A stretch of DNA of 64,000 bases, from positions 2,151,001-2,215,000 of the forward strand of contig OY725506.1 in assembly GCA_963281255.1 (NCBI GenBank), given 5' to 3'. Under the pieces are notes generated by a model. The model saw nothing but the letters and a program-made list of their open reading frames with translations. It searched no databases and was not told where the DNA came from. The position numbers were made by a program, and so were the translations under genes. Every line of letters starts with the position of its first letter. The stretch's first letter is position 1. Positions 43,044 through 54,929 of the stretch are shown here, in pieces. Origin of the DNA: Aphrocallistes beatrix (taxonomy: Eukaryota > Porifera > Hexactinellida > Sceptrulophora > Aphrocallistidae).

Positions 43044-43385
43044 GGACCGCCAAACGTGGAGTTTCAACTATAACTCCATTTTCGGTGATAGAAGGTTGAA
43101 ATTTTAATAGAATATTTATATTAGTATCTCACATATGATACACTATCATCCAAAAATGACGACTCATCACTCTGTTATGACGTCATCATTACTCATCAAA
43201 AATTTAAAAAGTGAAAAATTTGATGATTTTTCGAGTGATATCGATTTTAACAGTAAGTCAGACGTATTTAGAGATGTTATCTACTTATTATTAATCAATG
43301 TGAGCCCAAACGCCCAAAGGGCGCCTCCGGCGGACACAATGTGTCCGCCAGCTGCAGCGCAAGCAAGCGACGCGCGGTTGTTATT
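43044..43385 (-). repeat. GC-hairpin repeat copy (reversed)
   Basis: The reverse complement shows both hairpins almost perfect: stem GGCGGACAC/GTGTCCGCC and GGCGCCC/GGGCGTT. Followed by the CRE block (ATGACGTCATCATTACTC on the + strand). Confidence 0.8.
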
Positions 43386-43926
43386 ATAAATAGCCTCCCG
43401 GAAGAACAATCAATTCCTTCTACTGACCGGCAATAGATCCAGGGGTTTATCTAGGTGCTCGGCCGGCACTTATAGGTGCCAATCTGGTGTCGTTCGAGAA
43501 GCCAATGTGCTTGCAGTGTGATTCGATTTTAGTGCTGGGTTTCCATCACCCTTGGAATTGAAAGATAAACCCCTGTTTGGGTGCCATATAACTTGTATCA
43601 CCTTCAAAAAAGTGCCGGACTGGGGAATCCTGGATAAACCCATGAATAGATCATGTTTGTTATATCCCAAAAGATCATATTCTATGTAAAATATCAGAGC
43701 AGACAGCCGTGCCCAATAATAGAAGAAAATACAAAATCTCAAAAATCGATGCAAAATCAATAATACGCAGAGCTAAACAATTAAGTAGGTTTTCATAGTT
43801 AACTAATGTGTTTGTAGGATTCTCATTTATTTAGGGGAATTTAGCACCTACTACACTTAGATGTGTTTTATGCGGGTTACGTAAGTAATATTTTTAGGGT
43901 TTTATAGGTTCTGGAACAACAAACCA
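43386..43926. other. Unassigned intronic DNA
   Basis: GC content is locally higher at 43420-43640 but no protein homology or repeat boundary is evident. Confidence 0.4.
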
Positions 43927-44208
43927 TATTTATTCAGGGTTCCCTCTAAGGATCCAAAAATTTCGGGCCGACCGACAGGGCATCGGCCATACCGTTTTCA
44001 AAAACAAATTATATCGGCCGACAAATGTAGGGGCGTAACTAGGTTCAGCCCCAATGTACGTCATTTGATCAATGGCATGTCTGGAGGGGCTCTTGAGAAA
44101 GGAATCGACTTTTTTCATATTTTTTACATTTGTTTACATTTTACACTACTTTTCTCGTTGGTTAGTTATTTTCCCTTCTTTACCTCTCTCCTCTTTATCC
44201 TATTGCAT

Positions 44209-44427
44209 ATGCCTACTGCTGCCGAGCATATTCGTAAGGGTGCGTATGTTGATTGGTTAGAGGTCGTCGACGGCAGATTCCGTTGCAAGTTGTGTGTGGC
44301 ACGTGGTTGTAGAAGTTTTGTCTGGTTCAAGTGGCGCGAGGACGATGGTCGAGCTACTACTACCAGATACACAGAGCATAGTAAGTGTAGTAAGCATAGT
44401 AATGAAGTGGAATCAGAAGAAGCTTGA
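44209..44427 (+). CDS. hAT N-terminal BED-like zinc finger peptide
   Basis: 72 codons from ATG 44209 to TGA. FRCKLCVARG supplies the Cys pair and TEHSKCSKHSN the His pair of a BED-type finger, with aromatic residues between (SFVWFKW). In full hAT transposases this finger binds the element ends. Here the frame stops soon after, so alone it would be a DNA-binding peptide without catalysis. Whether it is expressed is unknown; a splice to the downstream frames is possible but not shown. Confidence 0.6.
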   Translation: MPTAAEHIRKGAYVDWLEVVDGRFRCKLCVARGCRSFVWFKWREDDGRATTTRYTEHSKCSKHSNEVESEEA

Positions 44428-44725
44428 AAAGATGTTGAGGAATGGTTTTCGTAGACTACAGAGAGAGGATTGGGCCAACGATATTTGGAATATCTTTGAA
44501 GTTTTCCAAACACTGGGAGTTGGAGAAGATTCCAAGCGAAAGCTTCGAGCTCTGAGAGTCATGATATCGATTCTAGGGACCTTTACGAGTGAGTCAACAG
44601 TCGCCGAGCGTGGTTTCAGTGTGCTAAATAGGATTCGTACGGATACTAGAAACAGGCTATCTGGAGACAATCTATCTGCGGTCATGTGTGTGCGTCTTGC
44701 TGGCGAAGTACCGAGTCCAGAGTAG
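44402..44725 (+). pseudogene. hAT C-terminal dimerisation domain
   Basis: Open frame with SKRKLRALRVMISILGTFTS, STVAERGFSVLNRIRTDTRN and LSGDNLSAVMCVRLAG. This is the hAT dimerisation signature (S-x-x-x-E-R-x-F-S-x-L-x-x-I-x-T-x-x-R-x-x-L), including the conserved Glu-Arg. The frame overlaps the end of the zinc-finger frame in a different phase. The catalytic Asp residues and the insertion domain are absent. Confidence 0.8.
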
Positions 44726-44737
44726 GTAGTTTAGAAA

Positions 44738-45043
44738 TGGAAGGCACTGAAGGATCGTCGTAGAAAAGTGTGCAACCCTGAGAAAAAGCGAAACCACTTC
44801 AAGCACCATTCAACAATTGAAGAAATGGAGGACGCAATGGATCAGGATGCATCTTCTAGCTCGGAATCTGATGCTGATGATGAGTTTCTCATCACCAAGA
44901 AAGAGATGCGTGATGCTCAGAGAGAGCTAGATGAGAGTAAGAGGGGCATGCCTGCCATTTTGGAGGCAAGAATGCGCAAACGCCCCCGTGAAAGTGAATC
45001 AGAGGATTCATCGAATGAATCAGACTTAGAGACCAGCGACTAG
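44738..45043 (+). pseudogene. Acidic C-terminal tail of the hAT protein
   Basis: Continues after a stop at 44725 as KWKALKDRRRKVC, then an acidic Ser-rich stretch (DQDASSSSESDADDEF), a charged helix and a basic patch RMRKRPRESESEDSS ending at TAG. In phase with a C-terminal extension of the same protein family rather than an independent gene. Function unknown. Confidence 0.45.
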
Positions 45044-45223
45044 GGATACTCAGTTATACTACTTCCCACACATACATAATGTTTCCTTTATACCTTAATT
45101 TTTGTTAACATTTTTCTCAACCAAATTTGTGAAAGAAACATGTTTTCATGGTCAAAGTAAAAAAAAATATCGGCCGGCCGTCCACCAAATTACCAAAATA
45201 TTAGAGGGAACACTGTATTTATT

Positions 45224-45730
45224 CTGTTCTCGGTAACTGTAATTTAATACACTTAATTACGTCACTTATTGAAGAGCCCGGTTTGATCATTTGGGGTATT
45301 CTGTGAATAAGATTGGCGATTGGAGATTTTTAATACGATATAAATGATCATAGATAGCTTTGACAATAAATAGATCTAACAAAACATTACTACTGTTACT
45401 GTGTAAAAGATATGCCAATGTGTCAATTATAGGTTGAGTAATCAGAAACAAACTAGTAACAGAGATAACAGTGCAAGTAGTCTTTGGATTCTGAATAGCA
45501 TAGCTACTACAATTATCCGGTATAAGAAGTATGTTCGGCAACGATACAATATATGACTTATGTTTTCTAAGAAGTTACTATAGGAATCAAAAGAACTAAT
45601 TACAATCCTTTATGATTCAGTTACTCGTTCAGAATTTAGTGGAGCCATAGCCAAAATACTCCCACATGACAAAAACCAGCATTCTGTGCTTGGCAGTTTC
45701 CAATTCGTCACAAATATATTTATATATATA
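45224..45730. other. Unassigned intronic DNA with hairpin-repeat fragment
   Basis: 45635-45715 matches the 3' block of the GC-hairpin family (GTGGAGCCATAGCCAAAATA, TTCCAATTCGTCACA). The rest has no identified feature. Confidence 0.5.
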
Positions 45731-45732
45731 TA

Positions 45733-46837
45733 CTCTGGACAAAAGTACGAGAAATTCCCCCTCACTGCGGGAACAAGCTATCGGGTTATACAAGGGAGGG
45801 AGTGGTGTCTCATATATTTCTCAGATTTTGAATGTTAATTGCTCTTCTGCTCATTACATAATACAAAGATGGAAATCTACTGGATCAGCGAAAAATCTTG
45901 CGAGAGTTGGATGTCCACAATTGCTTACACAACGCTGTAACACCAGTTTAAGTCGATTATTAAAACTAATCGAACTCAGTTATTTAACGATGGAAAAGAT
46001 ACGGATGTTTCTCAGAAAACAATATCCCGAAATCTTCATGAGATGTGCTATTTGGCTCGTAGGGCGTCCAAAAAGCCTATAATTTCAAGTGCCAATCAGC
46101 AAAAGAGGTCAAGCTTTTTTTATAAACATATTTCTTGATGAATTAGCGATTGGAATAGAGTTATATTTTCCGATGAATCAAAATATAATTTATTCGGCTC
46201 TGATGGTCACAAAACAGTTTGGAGACGAAAATCGGAAATATTTTACTCGAATGCACCCAAAAACTGTCACATGTGGTGGTGGTTCGGTAATGCTTTGGAG
46301 GTATATAACTTTTGGGAGATTAGGCCCATTAATCAAAGTTAATGAAAGATTAAATTCTCGAAATTATATCTCTTAAATTTTTGAGCTTTTCCTACAGTTC
46401 TGGAGAAAATTCACAAGAGGAAAGAGAGACAGTTACTACATGCAGGACAATGCACCTTGCCACAAGGGAAAAGTAGATACATAATGGTTTGGCAAAAAGA
46501 AAGTCCTGATGCTGGACTGGCTCCCTCAGTATTCGGATTGAAATCCGATCGAATATATTTTTGATTGTCTTCTAAAGCGAGTACGAGAAAGAGGAAAACA
46601 GCCGAACTCACTCAAATAATTAAGTCTGGGTCTCACGGAGGAATGGAACAATCTCCCTGTAGAATTTGTGAATCAAAAAGCAAAAGGGAAAGGCTACTAA
46701 ATATTGACAATACAATTAATTTAATTGGATTTATAGAATTAGACTAAACCTACTATTGTGGCTTAATAGTCAATCACTTTTTTTTTACTAGATCAGACTG
46801 TATTAATTTTTATTTCAAATACTTTGGTCTGCTTAGA
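45733..46837 (+). pseudogene. Tc1-type transposon with broken transposase
   Basis: + strand: LREQAIGLYKGGSGVSYISQ and INVNCSSAH-like HTH, WKSTGSAKNLARVGCPQ (GRPR-like hinge), then in a shifted frame FSDESKYNLFGSDGHK (first Asp), GGGSVMLWRYITFG, MQDNAPCHKG (second Asp) and LPQYSDLNPIEYIFD (Glu), ending LTEEWNNLPVEFVNQ. At least three frame changes and stops at 46080, 46375 and 46480. The ends TGGACAAAAGTA and, inverted, TACTTTGGTCTG suggest the limits given, to within a few bases. Confidence 0.85.
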
Positions 46838-47896
46838 ATATATATATATAAACAAATAAACATTAATCGAGTTTTACAGGGTGCGATTTAAGTTCTGTCC
46901 CCAATTTATACTACCACCAATCCAAGCATAACCAGTGTATTAGTTATTTACAAGATATTTTTAAGTTATAATGACATTTTACTGTAAACTTCTAACTTAA
47001 TTACACAAAATAACCAGATTCTAAAATTTATTCCCAATGGGGCAAGAGAGGTGTGGAATTATTGAATAATTCATTCAGAAATAATGAAATAGTTTAAGTT
47101 TCCTGAATCGAGGCAAAAGTTCGTCCATCGTACGTACTATTAAGAGATACAAGGAGACCGGAGGAGACATTATAACGTTGTGTCGGTTCCATCGTTCATT
47201 GTAATTGGATTCTACTATTCTTAGGAAGTCAATATGGCAAGTGGCGGTTATAGCAGTTATTTTCACTGCATACTACCTGATGTGCATTGGGTTTGTTGAA
47301 TCTCACAACAAGATTTTGAAAACGTACGTTGTACTTGATGTATACACTTAACTGTTTTAAACAAAACTATTTAATACCTATTTCATATGAATTTTCCATT
47401 CTTTCCCCTTACATACGTTGACAATACATCACTTTTTAGTAAACTAATGATGAAGATGGAATTACAGACAAGTGATAATTGGTCAAAATTATTAAGATCC
47501 GCAGCCATTGCGATGAATTCCACCAAGAAAATATTACAGGGATAAACACCTTTCAAGGTGATGTGGAGAAGAGAAACAGGCATCAAGATCTACCTTCGGC
47601 GATGATTTAGATTTAAACAAAGATTCAGATTTCAAATTTGGAAGAGGCAATTATACCTTCGGAAGAGAGTCTGTAGATATGTTTTGCACACCCCATGACC
47701 AACCACAGGAAGAAGTTGCTCTAATCCACGCAGCCCGAGCAGCTACCAACAAGTCAGTTGTAGAATGTATCAAATTTGAGCATTAAGGCCTTATTTTGAA
47801 CGTCTCATTAAGCCTTTAGTAAGGAAACAAAAACAAAACGCTACAGATATTGAAGGAAACAAAAACAAAAAGCTACAGATATCTTTAAAAAGTTTA
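46838..47896. other. Intronic DNA with hairpin-repeat terminus
   Basis: 46850-46880 is the terminal block of the GC-hairpin family (AACATTAATCGAGTTTTA). 47095-47170 on the + strand has a faint HTH-like reading (SVRTIKRYKETGGD requires frame changes) that I do not call. Otherwise nothing. Confidence 0.4.
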
Positions 47897-48275
47897 AGTT
47901 TAAAGTTTATAGATTTATATACCCCCCGAATCCATGCTAATATGTTCTCAGGGGGTTTACAATCGGGTGAGGTGCTAAATCTACTGATAATTGCTGACTG
48001 TGGTGCATGCGGCAAGTGTGTACGCATATGTTAGAGTGTTACAGAGAAAAACTAGGAAACAGTAGGCAAGAAAGATAGCACCTGACCTAACTTTACCTTT
48101 AAACGAGATGGCATCCTTAGTGCTTTCAGCTCACTAAGGTTCTGCAAGAGTGTAGGCTCAGATTTCATTACCGAAGCAATGCAATTGGGAGTAAAATGCA
48201 AATGACTAGAGTGAGGTTAGAACCCGTGACCTAAGTCTTGGCATTCAAACGCCCTAACCACTGAACCACCCAAGC
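47897..48275 (-). repeat. tRNA-derived SINE, copy 3
   Basis: Full-length match to 20463-20863. B box GGTTCTAACC on the minus strand. The head is TGGGTGGTTCAGTGGTTAGG with one A-box change (GGTGCA to GGTTCA). Confidence 0.85.
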
Positions 48276-48720
48276 ATAATTTTGTATTAATAATATGTTA
48301 CATTGTCCGAAATTATTTCACTAGGTATATTCATTTAATTAAAAAAGAAAATTTTTAAAGCGGAGGTTTTTGACTGGCCAAAAAGGACCGTTGTGTACAG
48401 GTGGTCGTCAATATAGAGGTTAGTAATAATGAGAAAGTCGACAATGGAACTGGTCTTTATGGACATGTGACTACTATAGCAGTTATGGCACTTCAATTGT
48501 ATTTACATTAAGGTATGCCCGTAAACTGAGTTGGGGTACTCTAAACAAAAAAGAAAAACAGAAAAATACAAATATTTAACTATCATCTTGCGTAAAAAAA
48601 TTGACATAAAGTAGGAATTATTGCTAGGTATAGTAATTTTAGATTCCAAGCTTCCAAATTATCATGTTAATATGGTAGTAATCTTCGATTAAACTCGTAC
48701 AAGATATAAGCAATCATTAA

Positions 48721-48895
48721 TAAGCGCCTCATAATCCTACATTTTAAAAATAGAATAACACATCCCTGGTCTACTTATGTAAGCGCCTCAAAATCCTACG
48801 ATATCGCCTGAGAATACTACAGGATAAAATATAATAGCACCTCCCTGGTCTATATATACACCTATTTAGCGCCTCAAAATACTACAAAACAAGGC
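48721..48895 (+). repeat. Diverged GCGCCTCA-containing tandem blocks
   Basis: Two or three blocks of GCGCCTCAAAATCCTAC followed by CCTGGTCTA(C/T)TTAT at about 60-100 bp spacing. Further isolated GCGCCT words continue to 49090. Confidence 0.5.
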
Positions 48896-49253
48896 TTTGA
48901 GCTTATTTATCAATCCTTATATTGAGTCATCTATGCCCGAATAATTTCGTGTTTCAAAAATTCAAATAAATCACAAATTTAGGTAGGACGAATAAATCAA
49001 CTAAGTTCGAACAATTTAATCAGGTTTCAAAATACCTGAGTATCACAAACCAACACTTATGACAGATAAGGTTTTATAATAGCGCCTGAGGTAAAAAATG
49101 CAATGGGACGGATATACAAAACTACTTAATCAACAATTCGTCATCTTTCTCATCATCAGTCTCTGTAATAGCAGTTCTACTGAGTTGAGTCATTATGAGT
49201 GAAGTCTCTAGAAATGGCAAACCTCAAAATATTAATCAATTTGGGCCATCCTT

Positions 49254-50263
49254 CATAGGCGCCCAACTTTCTAAATTGTCGGGATTTTTATGTGTTTCCC
49301 TAGGACTTTTGTGTATGATGTATCAATTATCAGATTTTGTATAAATTGAAAATTTAGTATCTAAGTATTCTACGATGGCTTGCGCGCCTCATTAAAAAAA
49401 AAACAAGCTCTCCGGTGTGACTCCCTCAATTGCTACACTTTGGGCCAGTAAACCAGCGATTGAGCAATCTCCAGCAATCCAGCAATCTCTATAAGAACTT
49501 CCATGATGTGGCTCTACAGAGCATTTTTGTGCGGTACCCTACTGAGGAACTGGCTTCTTTGCAAGAGATTGAAGAGGCGTTGTGTACTCCTTGGGCAACT
49601 GCTTCTGTGAGTAACATTTTTGAGCGTTACAAGGCAGACCTCTCAGATGGTCTCACCAAAGACATATTTGGCTACCAGATCTCGAGTTTGCACAACATGG
49701 TGGCGATTGCCGGGATGGACATGGCCAAACTGTCAGTCGAAAGTCTCGCTGTTGTCTATGACTCCAATGATGCGCTAGCTGTCATTACGAAGGATGCCCA
49801 CACAATGCTTCGCATCTATTTCGTGTCTCCGGCGACTACTTGTAGTCCAGAACGTTCATTTTCCGCTCTCAAGCGGATTAAGACGTATATTCGTACTACC
49901 ATGACTGAGGCGATACTGAACCACTGTGCGACTTCGCAAATACACAAGTCAATGAGCAAGACCATCAATATACAAAAGACAGTGGACACCTTCATCACCC
50001 GATCAACGGCCAGGCTCAATCTCTTCGGCCTCCCAAACAAACAAGTTAATCCTGGGCCGCAATTGATTAGAACAGTCTTTACATCTATTTAGAATTTTTC
50101 AAAAAACATGTTATTTATTTTTTAAAACTATACGTATATTGATTCCATACATTTTTCTCTCCAATAATGTGTAATTGTGCAAGTTAAGATGTCATACATT
50201 CTCTAAAATTCGGGATGGGAAAACATACGTCCCCATCCCGAAACAGCTAGTTGGGCGCCTATG
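49254..50263 (+). mobile_element. hAT-related element, 1010 bp
   Basis: Perfect 15-bp inverted ends CATAGGCGCCCAACT (49254-49268, inverse at 50249-50263) around the transposase fragment. The flanks (CCATCCTT, CTGATGCT) do not form a clear 8-bp duplication. Confidence 0.75.
49430..50092 (+). CDS. hAT transposase C-terminal region, 220-codon open frame
   Basis: An unbroken frame without a convincing ATG start. ALQSIFVRYPTEELASLQEI, SNIFERYKADLSDGL and the dimerisation domain YFVSPATTCSPERSFSALKR..YIRTTMTEAILNHCA, the hAT_C signature with conserved E-R-x-F-S. The tail RSTARLNLFGLPNK is not recognised. The N-terminal finger and the catalytic Asp region are absent, so it is likely a deletion derivative. 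The intact reading frame inside the TIRs is notable next to its broken neighbours. Confidence 0.75.
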   Translation: MLHFGPVNQRLSNLQQSSNLYKNFHDVALQSIFVRYPTEELASLQEIEEALCTPWATASVSNIFERYKADLSDGLTKDIFGYQISSLHNMVAIAGMDMAKLSVESLAVVYDSNDALAVITKDAHTMLRIYFVSPATTCSPERSFSALKRIKTYIRTTMTEAILNHCATSQIHKSMSKTINIQKTVDTFITRSTARLNLFGLPNKQVNPGPQLIRTVFTSI

Positions 50264-52734
50264 CTGATGCTGCTGGAACAGAAAGCAATTCGCACATTTT
50301 TCGATCAGAAAATTTATGTCCAGTTTGGTAGAGGGATTTAATGGCATTATACATCTAAATACATCTTCGATCGACAAATAATAAAGGCCATATTGTTTGC
50401 AGTAATTTCACGAATTCCAGATTTTAACCATTTTTTCTCACTCATACAGAGGCAACAGTTCGACGAGCTAGGAGACTATTTCGCGAGACTGACCAGTATT
50501 TCAATTATATACGAAATGATTTTTTTTGATTAGCACGATTTCTTTTGTTCCGAAACTGTAATTATCAAGCTCATTCTAAAACTTAGCATATGTGACTAAT
50601 GTATCTCTCCACACTTCAATGCTACAGTCGCTGCGATACTTTTACTATGACACCTCAACTTGAAAGTATATGTCATGTTAATGGTACTACACTAAAAGCC
50701 TGCATCACGAAATCTCGAACAAGACATTTAAAACGATGCCTTCAGTGATTGTGGAGATTGGCCATCTTTCGGAACATACATGTACCCTTACTAACCCGAA
50801 GGCATTGATGACTCGATATCTATCACATAAGCAACGAAGTCTGAACTACAATTAGCTGGATTTACACTTGCGATGGGATACCGACTATTTGGTACACGAC
50901 AATTCGGTACGGACAATTCGGTACATTTCCAAATTCTATGGCTTCTCTATTCAACAAGTAAATGAACAATCCTTGAAGGATCTCATCATCATTTATTTAC
51001 ATCCTCCCAGGATGAAGTTTCTAAGAGGGTTTGCCTACCATTTCAGCATGGGTGCTCATAATAATTATTAATATACTACCCAGACAAAAGGATTTGTACA
51101 CTTCATTATTTTACGTGCATTTAATACCAAAATGGTTCTATTCATGAAGATCAAAACTTCTATATGGTAAGGGAAACAAATAACCGGACTTCAAATCCGA
51201 AAACTGCGATTCGAATTAGTTTTAGAGAAGATTTCTAATCAAACATTAATTCCAACGTTTTCAAATTATCAATCGCTTCTACCTTATTCCACATCGACAT
51301 ATGTCACTATTTACCACTATACATTATGGTGATGAATTACTTTGTGCTACAGGTTGATACTTTTACTTATTGAGTTGAGTAATTTATTCGAATTATTCAA
51401 CTATTACTAACAGTATTTCCTGATTCAGATAGGAAATACTTAATGCATATTATACACACGTATGATGCAATATAATTTTTTTCGATCTAATATTATTTTA
51501 ATCAACATTACTTGATTGAACAGTCAGTTGATTTATAATTACAAACAATCAGCGAAATCGTCCGAAGACAGAGAGACGGGTATAATTATTACGAACACGA
51601 ACACGAATACGGTTCGTGTTGTGTTCGCCGAGTTCCAATGTAAACAGCATGCGCTAGATAGAGAAAAATCGCCACCGACATAAATATTCGAGCTAAATTT
51701 TTGGTCGGGCCCGGGCCCGACCGCTTCCGAGGAGTGTTGAATTAGATTGTTAATTATTAATTGATAATTTTTTGTCATTTATAGAAAAGTATCAAAGGTA
51801 TTGCCTGATTTTTCTTTATAAACCAGATCTATGAGATTGGATTTTGTTGATTGTTAAGTATACTGTACTTTGGGGATAAAAGTAAGCGATGTAATATGAT
51901 TGGATTTGAAAGTAATTCAGTTTTACTTGTTCAGATATTCTCACTGAAAGAATATATGCATGAATAAGTTGAGATTAAAGTTTATATTTTAATATCTCGG
52001 CTAAGTCAATCAAACTATTCATGTATAAATGGAATTTCCAACAAAATTGTGTTTATACATATAAGATGTAAATTGATATACGTATATCGATAGAAATAAT
52101 TGGAAATGGTATAAATCAATAATTAGCAGAATGAAAGCAAGTAGACGCAAATACTTCCAATTTATATAAAAAGAAAACAAAAATCTAGTCAGAATTCCCG
52201 AAATCTTCATGGCACACTAATTATCAACTATATCTAAGCCCTAGTCAAATTACAATTGGCTTAGACGTATTGCAGGTTTATTGGCATAAAAATAAGGTCG
52301 CGTTATTATTTTCTAAAAATTTGAAAGTGAATATCTCACGAATAATAAGATTTTCTATTAAACATTTGCATGATAATTAGGGATTTCAACACACCTAAAC
52401 TACATTAGAGAGTTAAGAGCGATTAATTATCAATGGGATTAAGGATAGGACATACAGTAAAATATCATTACGTAATAAGTAATGCTGCCACTGTAAATAA
52501 AATTGATCAATTTCAGGATCAGTTTCATTCGAAGACTAGGATCTCCTTGGAAGAGCTTCTCCCCACAAATTCCTCTAAAGACTCCTCATAAAAAAAGGGT
52601 GTCCTAATTTGTCAGAGAGCGAGTATCCTGTAGGAAGGGATATATACTGAACAATTAAATAAATTGTTTTAGGAGTCCAGACACCTAGAACACCACGACA
52701 CCACCGTGGTGCCGACACTAAATACATACTATTA
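50264..52734. other. Intronic DNA, mostly unassigned
   Basis: 50870-50935 has ACAATTCGGTAC repeated three times. 51074-51440 starts with a Tc1-like end (CTACCCAGACAAAAGGATTT) and matches the left interior of 40750-42956. No gene. Confidence 0.4.
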
Positions 52735-52742
52735 CTCTAGAT

Positions 52743-53267
52743 CAGGGGTCTTCAACCTTTTCTTCTGAGAGCCAAATTTTAGTTCTCTATCAAATTTGCG
52801 AGCCGCATTGAAAGTTTACGATCAAGTAGCCATAGGGGACGCGTAACTAATTAATGAATAAGAATGTCGAACTAATGTCAACTGTCTGAAATTATTGTCG
52901 AACTAATGCCAACTGTCTGAAATTATTGTCGAACTAATGCCAACTGTCCAAATTCGAACTAATGCAGCGGCCCCTGTCGAATACTTCTGATTTATACTTT
53001 TGAATATTGAGAATACATAAATTAATTTCTGAAGACAATATAAGTCTTCTATACAATTCAAACACCATTAAGGTTTCCAGAATTTAGAAACAATAAAGTG
53101 CTAATACTTTAGTATATTCGCAATGTCCGTTGAATAAAATACATACAGAATCCTTATATAACAAATTTTAAATTAAACAAAATAATGACTCATAAAAAAT
53201 GTCCCGCAAGCCGCACACTTGCACAAGAGCCGCAAATGGCTCGCGAGCTCCAGGTTGAAGACCCCTG
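52743..53267. mobile_element. hAT MITE, 525 bp, with perfect 8-bp target duplication
   Basis: CAGGGGTCTTCAACC and inverse GGTTGAAGACCCCTG, flanked by CTCTAGAT (52735-52742, 53268-53275). Typical hAT subterminal words (GAGAGCCAAA, GAGCCGCAAATGGCTCGCGA). Holds a 31-bp tandem repeat (GTCGAACTAATGCCAACTGT..) at 52865-52966. Confidence 0.93.
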
Positions 53268-53275
53268 CTCTAGAT

Positions 53276-54445
53276 CAACACTTCTAAGTCTATTCGATTT
53301 ATCATTTGACAGGTTAAATTATGCGAATTCATTGTGAAAATATTTTGGAAGTGTAAATTAAAAACAGTGGGTTCAGTTTCAGTTGCAGTACTATTAATAA
53401 CTATACTAGGGATGGTCATAATTTGTTTATCTTATAACGAGTTTCAGATTAACCGTATTAGTATTAACGAGATTTACTGTAGGAGGCAAAACAATGCTTA
53501 TAATATATGGATGAAAGATCATTGATTGGCCTTTTACAAATTGTTAAAATTGGTTCAAGATAGACCAGAGTTAGATATATTGTCATCAGGTCTCTACATA
53601 AAAAGAATTACAGTAACTTGCGGAATTTGGAATAAGGATATAGGAAGTAGGCCATTGCCTATCAAACACGATCAAATTTGAAGATCTAGTTACTACAGTT
53701 TACACGAAATAGCCCAAACTGACCAAAATGCTTTACCATAGCAACGCAGGAATGTAACAACATTCCATTGAAAAATTCTAGATTTTTCAAATCAACTTGT
53801 ACTAATCTTGGTTCTACACAAAAATCACAACTTGATACCATTTAGATATAGGGTTAAAACACCTTAGAAAATCGCTAAAATTGTCCTTAGAATGACCTTT
53901 TGCGCAATGATATGATGACTAATCGAAATTTTTCCAACGGATATGTACTTTGATACCATGTTTATATATGGTAGTAATACATTCTTAATGTCTATTCTGC
54001 ATGGTTAACGATTTTAGGCCAATCGTGTATTAATCCATTCGGCTACTACTTCATCCCTAGTCCATGATTTTCAGTCTACTGTGAGGCATTATTAGAGTAG
54101 GCTATGGTTGAATAATAAAAAGTGGAATTTGGTAGTGAATACTATGATTTCGGAACCAAAATAAAGTTATATTACTAATTACTTCAAATTCACAGCCTAC
54201 GTAACTATAGCCTTTTCACGGTATTTAACCATGGATTACTTCAAGTCTTATGCGCAAAATACAAACTGTATAGCATATCTATATTTTGATGAAACTTAAT
54301 GGTGTAATGAATATTAATACAAAAGAGGTGGAAAATTGTGACAGTTCTCCCTCTTACTACTAACTAACATGTGTATGAATAGTCCTTCATATTAATCATG
54401 ACCCACCTCCCGTGGTTATGTTGGATGTTTTCTTGCTTTATCATA
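53276..54445. other. Intronic DNA with dispersed repeat
   Basis: 53700-54040 matches 29100-29400 (GACCAAAATGCTTTACCATA-like, TGTAACAACATTCCA). 54180-54330 is inverted relative to 56940-57090. No gene. Confidence 0.5.
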
Positions 54446-54923
54446 CACTGCCCTACCAAAAGTATTCGTACACCCTAATAATTCCTATACAAATTGTATA
54501 AATCGTATCTATTTTGGGAGTCAATATTAATAAATCAGTAATAGTTCGACTAAATTTGCCTCAAAATTCAAATTCTACTCACTCGATTTACTCATTTTAT
54601 AGTCTTTCAACTCAATTACTCTATTTTAAAGCTAAAATATTTCAAATCGTGACACATAGTGCCACTAACGCCATCATATATAGTGGCATCAATTTATGGT
54701 ATGTGGCACAATGAAGTAAATGTTCAAATATTTATTTTGGAAATAGAGTAATTGAGTTGAAAGACTATACAGTGAGTAAATCGAGTGTGTAGAATATGAA
54801 TTTTAAGCCAAATTTAGTCAAACTGTTACTGATATATTAATATTGACTCCCAAAATAGATACGATTTATACAATTTGTATGGGCATTATTGGGGTGTACG
54901 AATACTTTTGGTAGGGGGCAGTG
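54446..54923. mobile_element. Tc1-like MITE, 478 bp
   Basis: CACTGCCCTACCAAAAGTAT and inverse with TA on each side (54444-54445, 54924-54925). Long palindromic arms; no frame. Confidence 0.85.
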
Positions 54924-54929
54924 TACTTC

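Larger units (their letters stand above)
43935..45215 (+). mobile_element. Internally deleted hAT element, 1281 bp
   Basis: Ends CAGGGTTCCCTCTAA and TTAGAGGGAACACTG with a perfect 8-bp duplication TATTTATT (43927-43934, 45216-45223). Subterminal CGGCCG-rich blocks mirror each other (CGGGCCGACCGACA, CGGCCGGCCGTCC). Encodes an N-terminal zinc finger, the C-terminal dimerisation domain and an acidic tail; most of the catalytic core is missing. Confidence 0.95.
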
